A stretch of DNA of 64,000 nucleotides from Nicotiana tabacum (GCF_000715075.1 NC_134085.1:157198178-157262177), one strand, 5' to 3'; counted from the first letter of the stretch, positions 11,001 to 20,416 are shown. The notes: generated by a model from the sequence alone, not told the origin. Made by a program: numbers and translations.

Positions 11001-11494
11001 CCAACCATGTTGTATATTGGACTACCCGAATCACTCCTGTTTTCAACTGCTTGGTGATCTCCTCTTTAATCTTGTCACTGACCTCAGTTTTGAACTTTCG
11101 TTGCTTTTGTTGAACTGGAGGACAATCAGGATGAATCGGCAATTTATGAACCACTAGATCAACACCTAGTCCCGGCATGTCATCATATGACCAAGCAAAC
11201 ACGTCTTTGAATTCAAAAAGAAGTTGAATTATCGCCTCTCGCGTCTTCTCGTCCGTGTGAATGCTTATCTTGGTCTCCCGGACTTCTTCCGGGGTTCCTA
11301 AGTTTACCGGTTCAGTGTCATTCAGATTTGGCTTAGGTTTATTCTCGAAATATTCCAACTCTCAGTTTATCTCCCTAAAAGCCTCTTCCGCATCATATTC
11401 TGGTTCTGGGTTCATTAATTCGCAGTTAAATAACTCATTGTGATCTGGGCGTGAAGTCCGCAAGCATGTCATATTTAAAGCCGCATTATTAGGA
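8041..11494 (-). CDS. pol: Tat-type pol: RT, two RNase H, integrase (element 1)
   Basis: The polyprotein would copy the element RNA and insert the cDNA. Counting from the 1105-codon open stretch (11355 downward): RT at about 90-290 with YVDD at 234-237 and MPFGLKNA; a first RNase H at 370-500 with no Asp in the first catalytic block; a second RNase H at 530-655 with D536, E574, D598 and D648; integrase zinc site H756/H763/C794/C797; DDE core D826, D887, E923 (spacing 35); and a GPY module at 1068-1070. There is no chromodomain. The dual RNase H is typical of Tat. One TGA at 11362-11364, where relatives have Arg, interrupts the N-terminal part. DNA-A and N-S-AVE replace the usual Gly next to two integrase catalytic residues. 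The 5' end is set by the predicted splice acceptor at 11495, since no good upstream ATG is conserved. Confidence 0.88.
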
Positions 11495-11707
11495 CTGAAA
11501 AGGAAGATAAAAGGAAAACTAATAAAAATCAGAACAAAAGAAAGAATAGGAAAGCAATGATGATTTTTTTTATATATTTTCTTTGGAAAGTTGGAAGACA
11601 ACAATGTTTACGACTAGGAATTCAAAGCAACAATTGAAAAGAAGAAAACGTTCAAGTTATGTCCTGGGATAACTTGTGACACAGGAAAGGTGGCAGGACA
11701 GGTCTAC
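11495..11707 (-). other. predicted intron between protease and RT (element 1)
   Basis: On the minus strand the donor GTAGAC starts at 11707 and overlaps the gag-protease stop TAG. The acceptor follows a pyrimidine tract and ends TTTTCAG at 11495, giving 213 nt. Splicing removes the stop and joins the frames in phase (2 nt + 1 nt). Element 2 has the same layout in the same phase. An intron at this position is established for Ogre elements; use here is inferred. Confidence 0.7.
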
Positions 11708-12297
11708 CCGGACTTCCGTCTAGTCGGGAATGGCGTGGCCTCCCAGTTTTGAAGTTGGGCGCTCGGCCCCATGTACAACATCTCAGCAGTGCTTGTTCCT
11801 TCACCTGGTTGAACCATGTGGACCTCGTAGAGCATCTCTCTCATTGCCCCACATATCTCCTCAATTTCCTCAGCTGTGAAGACTTCATCATCTTCTTCTT
11901 CAATGTACCTCGGCCTGATGAAAGTTGCGTATAAATCTGGCAGTGGTTGAGGTAACTTCCAACCCTCATTTCTCCTTTTCTTTGCCCATTCTTCGTCTGC
12001 TGGAGTAGGTTTGAAGCCTAATCCAAAAGGTTTCTTGATGACTGGCAAAGTAATGAGTTCTGTTATTCCCTGAAGGGTTCGTCCAAGTCCCTTCCCTGGC
12101 CTAAATCCATGCCGGTTCATCTCTTTGGCCACCATAAACGAGGCATTAGACAGGAAAGGCTGGGGGCAGGGTATTCCCTCTTCGTGCTGCTCTGCCAGTA
12201 CAACCTCGAAAGCTTGATCCCGTATGCTCGCTTCCTTCTCTTGGTTAAAGGTACGGGATGGATGGGTCCCGATAAATGGCATGCTCATCTTCCCCAT
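11704..12297 (-). CDS. protease C-terminal part with G-patch (element 1)
   Basis: This frame continues the gag-protease reading after a frameshift between about 12245 and 12297. It holds a G-patch (MNRHGFRPGKGLGRTLQGI), an RNA-binding module found downstream of the protease in this clade, then a conserved GLGFKPTPAD segment and an acidic tail. The end, PFPTRRKSG then TAG, lines up with PLPTLRESW in element 2 and PLPTQKEFW in element 3. The ATG at 12297 is probably not a true start, because relatives read straight through from the protease. Confidence 0.75.
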   Translation of the reverse strand: MGKMSMPFIGTHPSRTFNQEKEASIRDQAFEVVLAEQHEEGIPCPQPFLSNASFMVAKEMNRHGFRPGKGLGRTLQGITELITLPVIKKPFGLGFKPTPADEEWAKKRRNEGWKLPQPLPDLYATFIRPRYIEEEDDEVFTAEEIEEICGAMREMLYEVHMVQPGEGTSTAEMLYMGPSAQLQNWEATPFPTRRKSG

Positions 12298-15238
12298 GGA
12301 CCACGATCTCTCGGTCTTCGTACTTGAACTTCACCATTTGGTGAAGAGTGGAAGGAACGACCCCTGCCGCATGGATCCAAGGTCTGCCAAGGAGAAAATT
12401 GTAGGATGTGTCCATGTCAATTACCTGGAAGGTTACTCGAAATTCGACTGGTCCTATGACCAACAACAGGTCTATTTCTCCCATGGTATCTCTCTTGATG
12501 CCGTCAAAAGCTCTTACGCATACATTGTTGGGTCGGATTCTTCCTGTCCCGATTTCCATTCTTTGTAGCGTGGAGAGCGGGCAAATGTCAACACCTGAGC
12601 CTCCATCCAACATTACCCGCTTGACATAATAGTCTTCGCATTTAACTGTTAGATGCAAAGCCTTATTGTGTGCCGCTCCTTCCGGGGGTAAATCATTCTT
12701 GCTGAAAGAGACTTGGTTGACGGCGAAGAATCTTTCTGTCATCCGCTCTAGTTGCTCCACTGAGGTTTCAACTGGTACATATGCTTCATTCAGGGTTTTC
12801 AATAGGATCTTTTGATGCTCAGTCGACCTCATCAATAATGACAGCATGGATACTTGCTCAGGGTACTTGCGCAGCTGATCTATCACTTCGTAATTCGGCA
12901 TCTTCATTTGTTGGAAGAACACTTCCGCTTCTTCAACACTCACATGCTTCTTTGGAGGGAAGCGCCTTTGTATGGCGTTGTTCAGTTCTTGGGTATTTGA
13001 GTACCCTCCAATGAAAGTATTTTCTGTAAGTTCTCCCATGACCTCTTTACCTTTGTACATTACCAAAGTCTTTTGATAATTCCATGGTACTGTGGACGGG
13101 TTGGTCATTGGCTTTTGTGGCACGCGTCCGATAACCACTGGCTCATTCAGCCGAGGTGGTTGAATCGTCCCCCGGACCACATAGGCCCCTTTTGGCACGT
13201 ACATAGGTTTTGTCTTTTTGATCCCGAAGTTCTGCGTCTTCTCGGCTTGACCTCGTGGTATGTAAAGAACTCCACCCTTTGCTGGTACCACTTTCTTCTC
13301 CACCTTCTTTTCAGGCTTGCTCTTTATAGCCTTGGCCTCCTCCCCCTTTTCTGGTTTCTGGTCTATTTCAAGCCTCTTCCCCGTGTCGACAATGACAATT
13401 ATGGCTTTCAGAGCAGGGTCGAACTCTTTGTCTTCACAAATCATTCCGATCAGCGGCCCATTATTGTGAGCGGGCAATGGATTGTTAGTCACATTTGGGA
13501 TCTCTTCGTCCCTTAGCACTATTTTCCCCTGCTCTATCAAATTTTCGACCACTCTTTTCAATGACCAGCAGTAGTTTGTATCATGTCCCTCGGCCCCTGA
13601 ATGATAGGCGCATCTGACTCCGGCTTTGTAAGAAGGCGATGTTGGGTTTTGCCTCGTTTGGGGAATTGGTTGCAAGAAACCCAACTGGACTAGCTTAGGG
13701 AACAAAGTAGAGTATTGTTCACTGATGGGCGTGAAAGTCCGCCATCGAGGTGGATCCTGGGGGCGATAGTTATTCTGCGGGGGCTGTGGGTTATAGTGGT
13801 TGCGGTAAGGATGCTGATTTCTGGGAGGTGGAGCTGGGCCTCGGTTGGCTTGTTGTGGTGGATTGTTATAAGGTTGGGCATTCATGACCATATAAGGTTG
13901 ATGAGCATATGCCAAATTTGAGTGGGGGTAGTAATGTTGTAGGGCTCTTTCCGGAAAATGGGGCCTGGGATGACGATACTCCCTTGCTTCAGAGGCCGCC
14001 ATAGTCGTTTCTTCCTTCTTCTTCCCCCTCGTCGTTCCTCCGGACCCGCTTTGGACAGCCTGGGAGGTTGCCCTTATGGCTGCTTGACTCAGAATCCTAC
14101 CTGTTTTCAAGCCATTTTCCACCATCTCTCCAATCTTGATTGCTTCCGCGAATGGCTTACCCATGGCTGACATCATGTTTTGGAAATAGTCAGACTCTTG
14201 AGCCTGGAGAAAGGTAGTGACCATTTCCGCTTCATCCATGGGAGGCTTCACTCTCGACGCCTGTTCACGCCACTTAATAACATACTCTCTAAAGCTTTCA
14301 GAAGGTTTCTTCTTCAAATTCGACAGAGAGTTTCGGTCTGGCGCAATGTCGATGTTATACTGGAATTGTTTTACAAAATCTCTGGCGAGATCATCCCATA
14401 TATGCCATCGGGTCATTTCCTGATCCATATACCATTCCGAAGCTATCCCTACTAAACTTTCCCCAAAATATGCCATTAGCAGTTCTTCTTTTCCGCCGGC
14501 TCCCCGCAATTGGTTGCAATATTTCTTAAGATGTGCAATGGGGTCACCGTGCCCATCGTATTTCTCAAACTTGGGGGTCTTGAAACCCGTTGGCTGGTGC
14601 ACGTGAGGAAACATGCACAGGTCGGCGTAAGAGACGCTCTTTTGTCCGCTCAATCCTTGCATATTCTTCAGACTTTGTTCAAGGCTTCTCATCCTTTTGG
14701 CAATCTCATTTTGTTCTGCAAATCTGGGGTTCTGATCCTGCCCTGGTGCGAGCCCGCACTGAGGCGGTAGAGGATTAGTACTGGTAGCGAACCTAGTTGG
14801 TTCCATTGAGAACGATGGTGCTTGGAATGTAAAAGAGGATGAGTCAAAGCTTGGCTTGTACGTGGTAGGCTGTGCCGTAACTGGGCAAGGCGATGCAGTA
14901 AAGATGTTCATGCTTGCATCAGTGGCCGACATTCGGGGATGAGGCTCAGAAGGCGATCCAGCAGAGAAGGCTGAGGTGGCTGGGTACCCGAATGGGGTAG
15001 CAGGATAAGTTATGGGGACATTAGAAGTCCCACTTGATCTGGAGAATAATTCAGGGAATCCGGGGACGACACTTGGCGGCTCTTTCCCATTATTCCAGTT
15101 GTCCAGCATTTCCAACATGCGGAGCCGCAGGATTCTATTTTCCTCCGCAGTTGCGGATTCAGGTGTGAGGACGGCTGAGATTGAGCTCTCCTCAGAAACA
15201 GGTATCGTTTGCAATGGCATTTCTGAAGACATTTCCAC
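12245..15238 (-). CDS. gag-pro: gag-protease polyprotein (element 1)
   Basis: This is a 997-codon frame. The N-terminal 200 residues are Pro/Ser/Thr-rich with MRSLEQSLKNMQGL near 183. The gag domain (about 215-345) has FGESLVGIASEWYMDQE and SLSNLKKKPSESFREYVIKW. The zinc-knuckle-like site near 555 reads CAYHSGAEGHDTNYC, with His where elements 2 and 3 have the second Cys. The retroviral-type protease is near 880-970, with LDGGSG as the active-site motif and LLGRPWIH. Gag forms the particle and the protease cuts the polyprotein. The frame ends early after HGEDEHAIYRDPSIPYL, where relatives continue into the G-patch, so a frameshift has occurred. The chosen start fits MEMSSEMP at 15238 but is not proven. 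Confidence 0.88.
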   Translation of the reverse strand: MEMSSEMPLQTIPVSEESSISAVLTPESATAEENRILRLRMLEMLDNWNNGKEPPSVVPGFPELFSRSSGTSNVPITYPATPFGYPATSAFSAGSPSEPHPRMSATDASMNIFTASPCPVTAQPTTYKPSFDSSSFTFQAPSFSMEPTRFATSTNPLPPQCGLAPGQDQNPRFAEQNEIAKRMRSLEQSLKNMQGLSGQKSVSYADLCMFPHVHQPTGFKTPKFEKYDGHGDPIAHLKKYCNQLRGAGGKEELLMAYFGESLVGIASEWYMDQEMTRWHIWDDLARDFVKQFQYNIDIAPDRNSLSNLKKKPSESFREYVIKWREQASRVKPPMDEAEMVTTFLQAQESDYFQNMMSAMGKPFAEAIKIGEMVENGLKTGRILSQAAIRATSQAVQSGSGGTTRGKKKEETTMAASEAREYRHPRPHFPERALQHYYPHSNLAYAHQPYMVMNAQPYNNPPQQANRGPAPPPRNQHPYRNHYNPQPPQNNYRPQDPPRWRTFTPISEQYSTLFPKLVQLGFLQPIPQTRQNPTSPSYKAGVRCAYHSGAEGHDTNYCWSLKRVVENLIEQGKIVLRDEEIPNVTNNPLPAHNNGPLIGMICEDKEFDPALKAIIVIVDTGKRLEIDQKPEKGEEAKAIKSKPEKKVEKKVVPAKGGVLYIPRGQAEKTQNFGIKKTKPMYVPKGAYVVRGTIQPPRLNEPVVIGRVPQKPMTNPSTVPWNYQKTLVMYKGKEVMGELTENTFIGGYSNTQELNNAIQRRFPPKKHVSVEEAEVFFQQMKMPNYEVIDQLRKYPEQVSMLSLLMRSTEHQKILLKTLNEAYVPVETSVEQLERMTERFFAVNQVSFSKNDLPPEGAAHNKALHLTVKCEDYYVKRVMLDGGSGVDICPLSTLQRMEIGTGRIRPNNVCVRAFDGIKRDTMGEIDLLLVIGPVEFRVTFQVIDMDTSYNFLLGRPWIHAAGVVPSTLHQMVKFKYEDREIVVHGEDEHAIYRDPSIPYL

Positions 15239-15861
15239 ACTCCCTTTTGACCTGGTGAAGTAAGTGTGAGTACTGCTTCTGGCCCTAACAACAAGTAGTT
15301 GAACACTTCTCCTTAACCTCGTGAAATATGAGTGCGAGCCTAGACTTTCACCAAACCAACCGTCCTTTCAAAAATCCTGGAAATGCTCAATGACAAACGC
15401 ACGGTTAATTTGTAGAAAATAACAGATAGTTAATCTCACGTTGGGCATGATGCACCTATACAGTTAAGTGGATTACTATATGTTTGCTACGAGAGCATGC
15501 GTCATTCCGGCGTTTTTTATTAGTTTTCTTTTTTTTTCCTTTCTTTCCGACGTTTTTTATTATTATTTTTTTTCTCTTTTGTTTTTCTTTTATTTTTTTT
15601 ATTTTTGCAGTAAAAGAAATGCGACCGGATCCGATGAGGATTGCCTACGTATCACGATGCCTACGTGAATCAGATCATTACGTAGTTCGAATAACACAAA
15701 TGAGCGTAAAAGAAACAACCTCTTTATTGTTGAAACGTTCTATTACAAGCTACATTTTGCAAAAGAAAAAGCGAACTTTGAAAACAAACCTAGATTCAAA
15801 ATAGACTAAAAATCACCCTGATGGGAAAAACAAACAGAAGATGCTAAGATACAGATTTGAC
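15239..15861 (-). other. spacer between ORF1 and gag (element 1)
   Basis: It contains a T-rich tract (15520-15610), a conserved hairpin (15645-15685) and a short AT-rich stretch. I see no gene. Confidence 0.7.
15645..15685 (-). promoter_or_regulatory. conserved two-stem hairpin, copy 2 (ORF1-gag spacer)
   Basis: The outer stem is CTACGT (15645-15650) with ACGTAG (15680-15685). The inner stem is TCACG (15652-15656) with CGTGA (15664-15668) and a 7-nt loop. The inner-stem sequence differs from all other copies but still pairs. Confidence 0.75.
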
Positions 15862-17918
15862 CTATGAACGCATTATGGTTTTGAAAATTGGTGTCCGCGG
15901 GGCATCGTCCGGCCTCACCGCGGTCCTAGGCGTGAGATCCCTCTCAAGTTGCTCCAGCTCGTTCATAGTCTGCTTGACATAACCCATTACTGCCGAGAGG
16001 ACGGTAACACTGGACATGTTCTCACATCGTAGGCATCGTCTGGTGATGGCATGAGCAATGGCCTTGATCCTATCTCTGGTTTGCTTCTTCTCTACGAGCA
16101 GGCATTTTATCTGATCGCCGCATATCTTGAAGACTTGATCATCTTGTACATGCTGATGCTTCAGTCGCAGTGCTTCCAACTTCATCTGGGCTATTGAGTC
16201 ATACCAGTATCTACTCTCAATTTGGAAATCCTTGGCCTGATTAGCTGCTTTGATCTCAAGTGCAGCCATCTCTCTCTTTATTTTAGCAACAGTTTTCTCG
16301 TGGTCGTCTTCCAATTGATTAATGTATCGACGATGCTTATTTGCTATTGTATCCCACTGTGCTTTGAGCTCTGCTATGACGTTTTCAGATTTCTCCAAAC
16401 CATCTTGCCATTCTCTGATCTCGCTTTTTAGCCTTTTTATCAGGTGCTCGTCTGATCGACGCCTTGGTTGTTTATCTGCATCCAACCTTATCTGTTTGAT
16501 CCGGGCTCTGAGCATTTCATTTTCTTGAATTAACCTGTTCCGTTCTCCCAGATCGGTAGCAATTTGCACGTTGTGCTCGTATTTCATGTCTTCTACTTGC
16601 TGCTTTAAACTGCTGATTTCGGCACAATAGCCTCTTTCCTTTGCTAACCAATCCCAATGCCTTTGCGATGACTTGGTGAAATTCCGGATGTGGGGTCTTT
16701 TAGCTGGCCTTTCATGCTCGAGTTCCCTTCTATACCATGCAAGGTAACCTGGCGCCGTTTCTCCTTTGGCTCGATCCCGCACGCAAGTATCTAATTTCAG
16801 ATATTGACCCTCATTCCAGATTTGGCGAATCTTTGCTTCTGGGAACTGTCCGTTAGGACTTATCTCGACTGCTTGAGCGCTAAGATCTTCCTCATGAGGT
16901 ACTGTCTGGCATCTTCCGAACTATCTCAAAACTCGGCCGGGTGCGTAAGGTTGAATGCTCTTAAGCCCCATCAGCAAGAAATGAGTTTTAGCCGCCGACA
17001 TATATAAGATCTCATCAACAGGCAACCATCCCAACGTCCATTGTATTTGGCTGGCAGTAAGAGCTTGCAAGAACGAGGTCCATGCCAGGACTCCTTTGGG
17101 CCAAATGATCTCTCTGGTTCTCGTGTAAGATTCTTCTATGCGGGTCTTTTCCGGGGAACCATGGCTCAAAATCTCGGAATGATGGCAGAGGTGCTCGGTC
17201 ATCCATATCTGTAGGATCAAGTTACAACCTTCGAAGAAATTTCCCCCAGCTTTACAAGCTGTGAGAGCTCGAAAGATGTCAGATACCACCATCGGCGCGA
17301 GAGTACTGTCACTTTGCGTGAGTAAAGTGCTGATGACCCCAGATATCTTCAAATCAATGTTTCCATCTTTCCTCGGAAATACCAGAAGACCCAGAAACAT
17401 TATCATGAACGCTACCCGTCTGTGCTCGTCCCACTTCTGACGAACTCTTTTGCTGCACAGTTTGTTGATTGGATTGTTGAATCCCCCTCATGACCGTACC
17501 TATCATATATGAAGCATGGAGTACAAAATCCGGCTACCAGATCCGGGTTGTGGACTGTTCTAGGTATCTTCAATGAATCTAAGAACCGATGTACCGTGAC
17601 GACTCTCGGGGTGACCAAGTATTTTTCCCTCAACGGAAGTTCAGTATTCCCGATGTATCCGGCCATTTCTTCCAAAGTTGGGGTGAGCTCAAAATCAGAG
17701 AAATGGAAAACATTGTGCGTCGGGTCCCAATAGGTAACCAAAGCTCTTATGATATCTCCCCGAGGCTGGATTTCCAACAGACCCACAAGACCTTTCAGAT
17801 ATTTCTTAACCTCATTTTGTCCTTCAACACCTAGATCATTCCACCATAGCCGTAACTTGACAGGGATTTTGGTCATTATTGAAAAATGTTCATTTTGCAT
17901 CGTGCTCATCCTGCACAT
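15862..17918 (-). pseudogene. Tat ORF1, broken (element 1)
   Basis: This is the extra ORF upstream of gag that marks Ogre/Tat elements; its role is unknown. The N-terminal half (17918 to about 16921) has LRLWWNDLG, YWDPTHNVFHFSDFELTPTLEE, FPRKDGNID and LGWLPVDEILYMS, matching element 3. I associate it with plant mobile-domain-like or DUF7745-like proteins, from memory. The C-terminal half (16782-15862) is rich in charged heptads, such as IQENEMLRARIKQIR, and is very probably a long coiled coil. It ends with a conserved block near SSVTVLSAVMGYVKQTMNELEQLERDL. A one-base frameshift near 17440 and a TAG at 16921-16923 (Gln in element 3) break the frame. Confidence 0.8.
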
Positions 17919-18101
17919 TTATTAAGGTGATTTTAACAAAACGAACTGACTCAACAATTTTTATTTTTTTTTTTTTACAGAGGGGATCGAGTTTTAAACA
18001 CGGCCTTTAAACATTTCGGGGGTGAAGATTTTTAAGGCTGTGTGGGTCTACTGGATAAAAATGCTAAACAAGACCCAAAGGTGGCTATTTATGCAAAGTC
18101 A

Positions 18102-18126
18102 GCCTTCCGGCGTCCCTTTCGGGAAC
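18102..18126 (-). promoter_or_regulatory. paired GNRA-loop hairpins in leader (element 1)
   Basis: The minus strand reads GTTCCCGAAAGGGAC (UCCC/GGGA closed by GAAA) directly followed by GCCGGAAGGC (GCC/GGC closed by GGAA). Element 2 is identical at 37030-37054. Element 3 keeps the second hairpin at 57589-57598. A packaging or dimerisation signal is a reasonable guess from the leader position. Confidence 0.5.
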
Positions 18127-18259
18127 ATTCGGCTATTTATAACAAAACAGCGTCACCCGATTTATTTACGACTCTTTAAAAATTTGACACATTTTTTATT
18201 TATTTATTTATTGATTTTTGGCTATTTAGAAAAATGGGGTTGAACCCGACGAGGGTTGC

Positions 18260-18298
18260 CTACGTATCTCACATCCGGTGAGAATCAAACCGGCGTAG
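18260..18298 (-). promoter_or_regulatory. conserved two-stem hairpin, copy 3 (leader)
   Basis: The outer stem is CTACG (18260-18264) with CGTAG (18294-18298). The inner stem is TCTCAC (18267-18272) with GTGAGA (18278-18283), a perfect 6 bp with loop ATCCG. Confidence 0.75.
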
Positions 18299-19947
18299 TT
18301 CGGGCATATCATGAATAGAGAAAATCAAATAAACCTAGAAATCAAGAATACGTATTTTTGTTATTTTTTGAAAAGAGATAAAGATTAAAGAAAATATTTA
18401 TCACAGGCCCATTAATATACCACAAATATTACAACAAATAACTTTGAACTTCTTCAACTCTTTTTCATTTCATGCTTTCAAAACTGTTTCGGTTACACCA
18501 ATATGGGGACTCGAAATGTGTACCTGGAAATACTGAAATGCAAAGGAGAAGGAGAAAAAGGTAGGGAAATCAGCAGCAGCAAGAAACAGAACTAGCAGTA
18601 GCAGCAGGACAGAAATGCAGCAGCAACAGGAAACAGAATAGCAGCAGCAAGAATCAGAGTAACAGCAGCAATCAGAACAGCACAACAGAAAGGATTCTAT
18701 TGCGAGGTGGAACTAGAGTTTGATGAAGAAACAGTCAAATGAAACAGCACACAGTGTGATGGCAACAACACTCCAGACAATCCAATTCCGGGATATACCA
18801 AGTGCAACAAAACATTAACAATAAACTCGATTAAAACTTAGAAGAAGCAACACTGCCCAACGTATTGACAACAGATGAACTTCAGACAAACAAGACCAAG
18901 TTTCTGATTTCCTAATCTGTTTTATCTCTTTCTTGCTCTCTTTCTATTTCTGTATCTATGTGTATCTATCAGATCTCTTCTTTTTCTTTTCTATCCTCAC
19001 AGTGTATGTCCTCTCTTTAATATCAGGTGGTATCCTTTTCTCTTTTACTCTCTTCTGCGTATCTCTCTCTATCTCCCCCCTATCAGATGTCCTCCTCCCC
19101 TTTATAAGCCTTCACACTACCCCTTTTAACAGCCTGTTTAGAATATCACAGTACCCTCCCATGTGCCTTCACATTTTCAGATTCCAATTAGTTATTTAAG
19201 TATTAACCCCCATCAACATTCCCTGGCAGACTTAACTTTTAAAAGGTTTAATACTTTTAAACTAAAGCAAGGTATGGGCAGTAGAATATATCTGACAGCA
19301 TATGCTGTCAAACCATTTTTAACTCAAAAACCCTTTTATGCAGGAAACAGGCTGTGCACAATGCACATGCTGTGCACAAGTGCACATGCCATCAACTCAG
19401 ATTTCAATTACAGATCAAGCCTTAGGTTTCTGAAATCATATTAACAACTATAAGTAACTGAACTTGGTTCCTAATTGATTCAGGCAAATGTTCAACAGAA
19501 GCAAATCGATTTATTTTGTTCAGGTAGTTGAAACTAATTGACGACACATGTCGACTCGACAATATTAGCATTAACATACACAATCGTAGCCAAAAATCAG
19601 ACATTTAAACAGTATCGATGCATGATTCGAATTATACTGACTAAACAGAATTGCACTCGAGGAGTCAACTAGTCAGTCCAAATTTGAAAATCAGCTACTT
19701 GCACAACACTTACACACACATTATCAGAACAAATGGAAGGGCTTAATCAAACAACAGAAGTTCAGGCAAAGTGGTCAAGGCACAGTTGATGAAAGTCAAG
19801 GACAACAGATTTCAATAATCATGAACAGCTTTTAAAAATAAATCACACTGACTAAAACAAGTAAAGAAAAAAAAGCAGACTCACCTTAAAACTCGAAAAA
19901 TCAAAAGTCTTGACTTGGATTCGAACAGACCTTTCTTAAGGCTGAAC

Positions 19948-20011
19948 GGACTTTAATCGAGGTGTTTCTCAGATGAGAAACACTTTGATTAAAGTCCATT
20001 AGACCTTAATC
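19948..20011 (-). promoter_or_regulatory. three-arm alternative hairpin in LTR-A, right copy
   Basis: The arms are at 20011-20002, 19997-19987 and 19958-19948 in reading order. Their sequences and inner hairpin are the same as in the copy at 766-829. Confidence 0.6.
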
Positions 20012-20416
20012 TCTTCGGTTGAACCAGTGACGAAGAACTACAAAGTTCCAAAACTCAGATCTGGGATTCATGCTTCCCTGGTCAGATTCGGACCAAACCA
20101 AGTATGGTTTGGTCACGAGGGGGTACTGGGGAGTGTCTGGTATGAATTTAAGGCAGATCGGTGTAGATTAGGTTCCGACTCAAATCTTCAAATGAAGATT
20201 CGAGAAGGTGGGATAGGATTCGAGGCGTGTGGTTGGTAGATTTGGGTTCAGGATGGCACGAGGGTTCTATGGTGTTAAGGGCGAGGTCACCGGCGTCCGT
20301 GCCGCCGGCTTTCATGGTGAAGGATACAGGGGCGGCTAGGGTTTGAGGGGAAAGGTCTGTGGAGGGGACGACTACAGCTTGGGGGTTAGGATAGGGGGCA
20401 GGGTAAAGGTTCTAGG

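Larger units (their letters stand above)
4720..18400 (-). mobile_element. element 1: Tat/Ogre-like Ty3/gypsy internal region
   Basis: On the minus strand the order is leader, ORF1, gag-protease, intron, RT-RNase H-RNase H-integrase, then a long 3' UTR with a tandem array. This matches plant Tat/Ogre elements. Its coding parts are the best preserved in the window: gag-protease has 997 open codons and pol 1105. The PBS and U5 end on the right and the PPT and own 3' LTR on the left are not found. The right LTR-A begins abruptly near 18400, and the left end is cut at the junction near 4720. It therefore cannot move by itself as it stands. Confidence 0.85.
17919..18400 (-). other. 5' leader remnant of element 1
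   Basis: About 150 nt (18015-18170) are conserved with the leaders of elements 2 (36950-37105) and 3 (57545-57690). They include two small hairpins and are followed by the conserved hairpin at 18260-18298. The leader then runs into LTR-A with no PBS and no LTR end such as TGTGACA or TGTAACA. Compared with element 2, about 1.3 kb of leader and about 1.2 kb of LTR are missing. Confidence 0.65.

Noticed and set aside
10609..11157. Plus-strand frame of 182 codons
   Set aside because: It is a shadow of the RT-coding strand; the minus strand carries the conserved YVDD and related motifs.
13073..13516. Plus-strand frame of 147 codons
   Set aside because: It is antisense to gag-protease with no recognisable motif.
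18560..18690. Cys-rich minus-strand frame over CAG repeats
   Set aside because: It is simple-sequence translation inside LTR-A.
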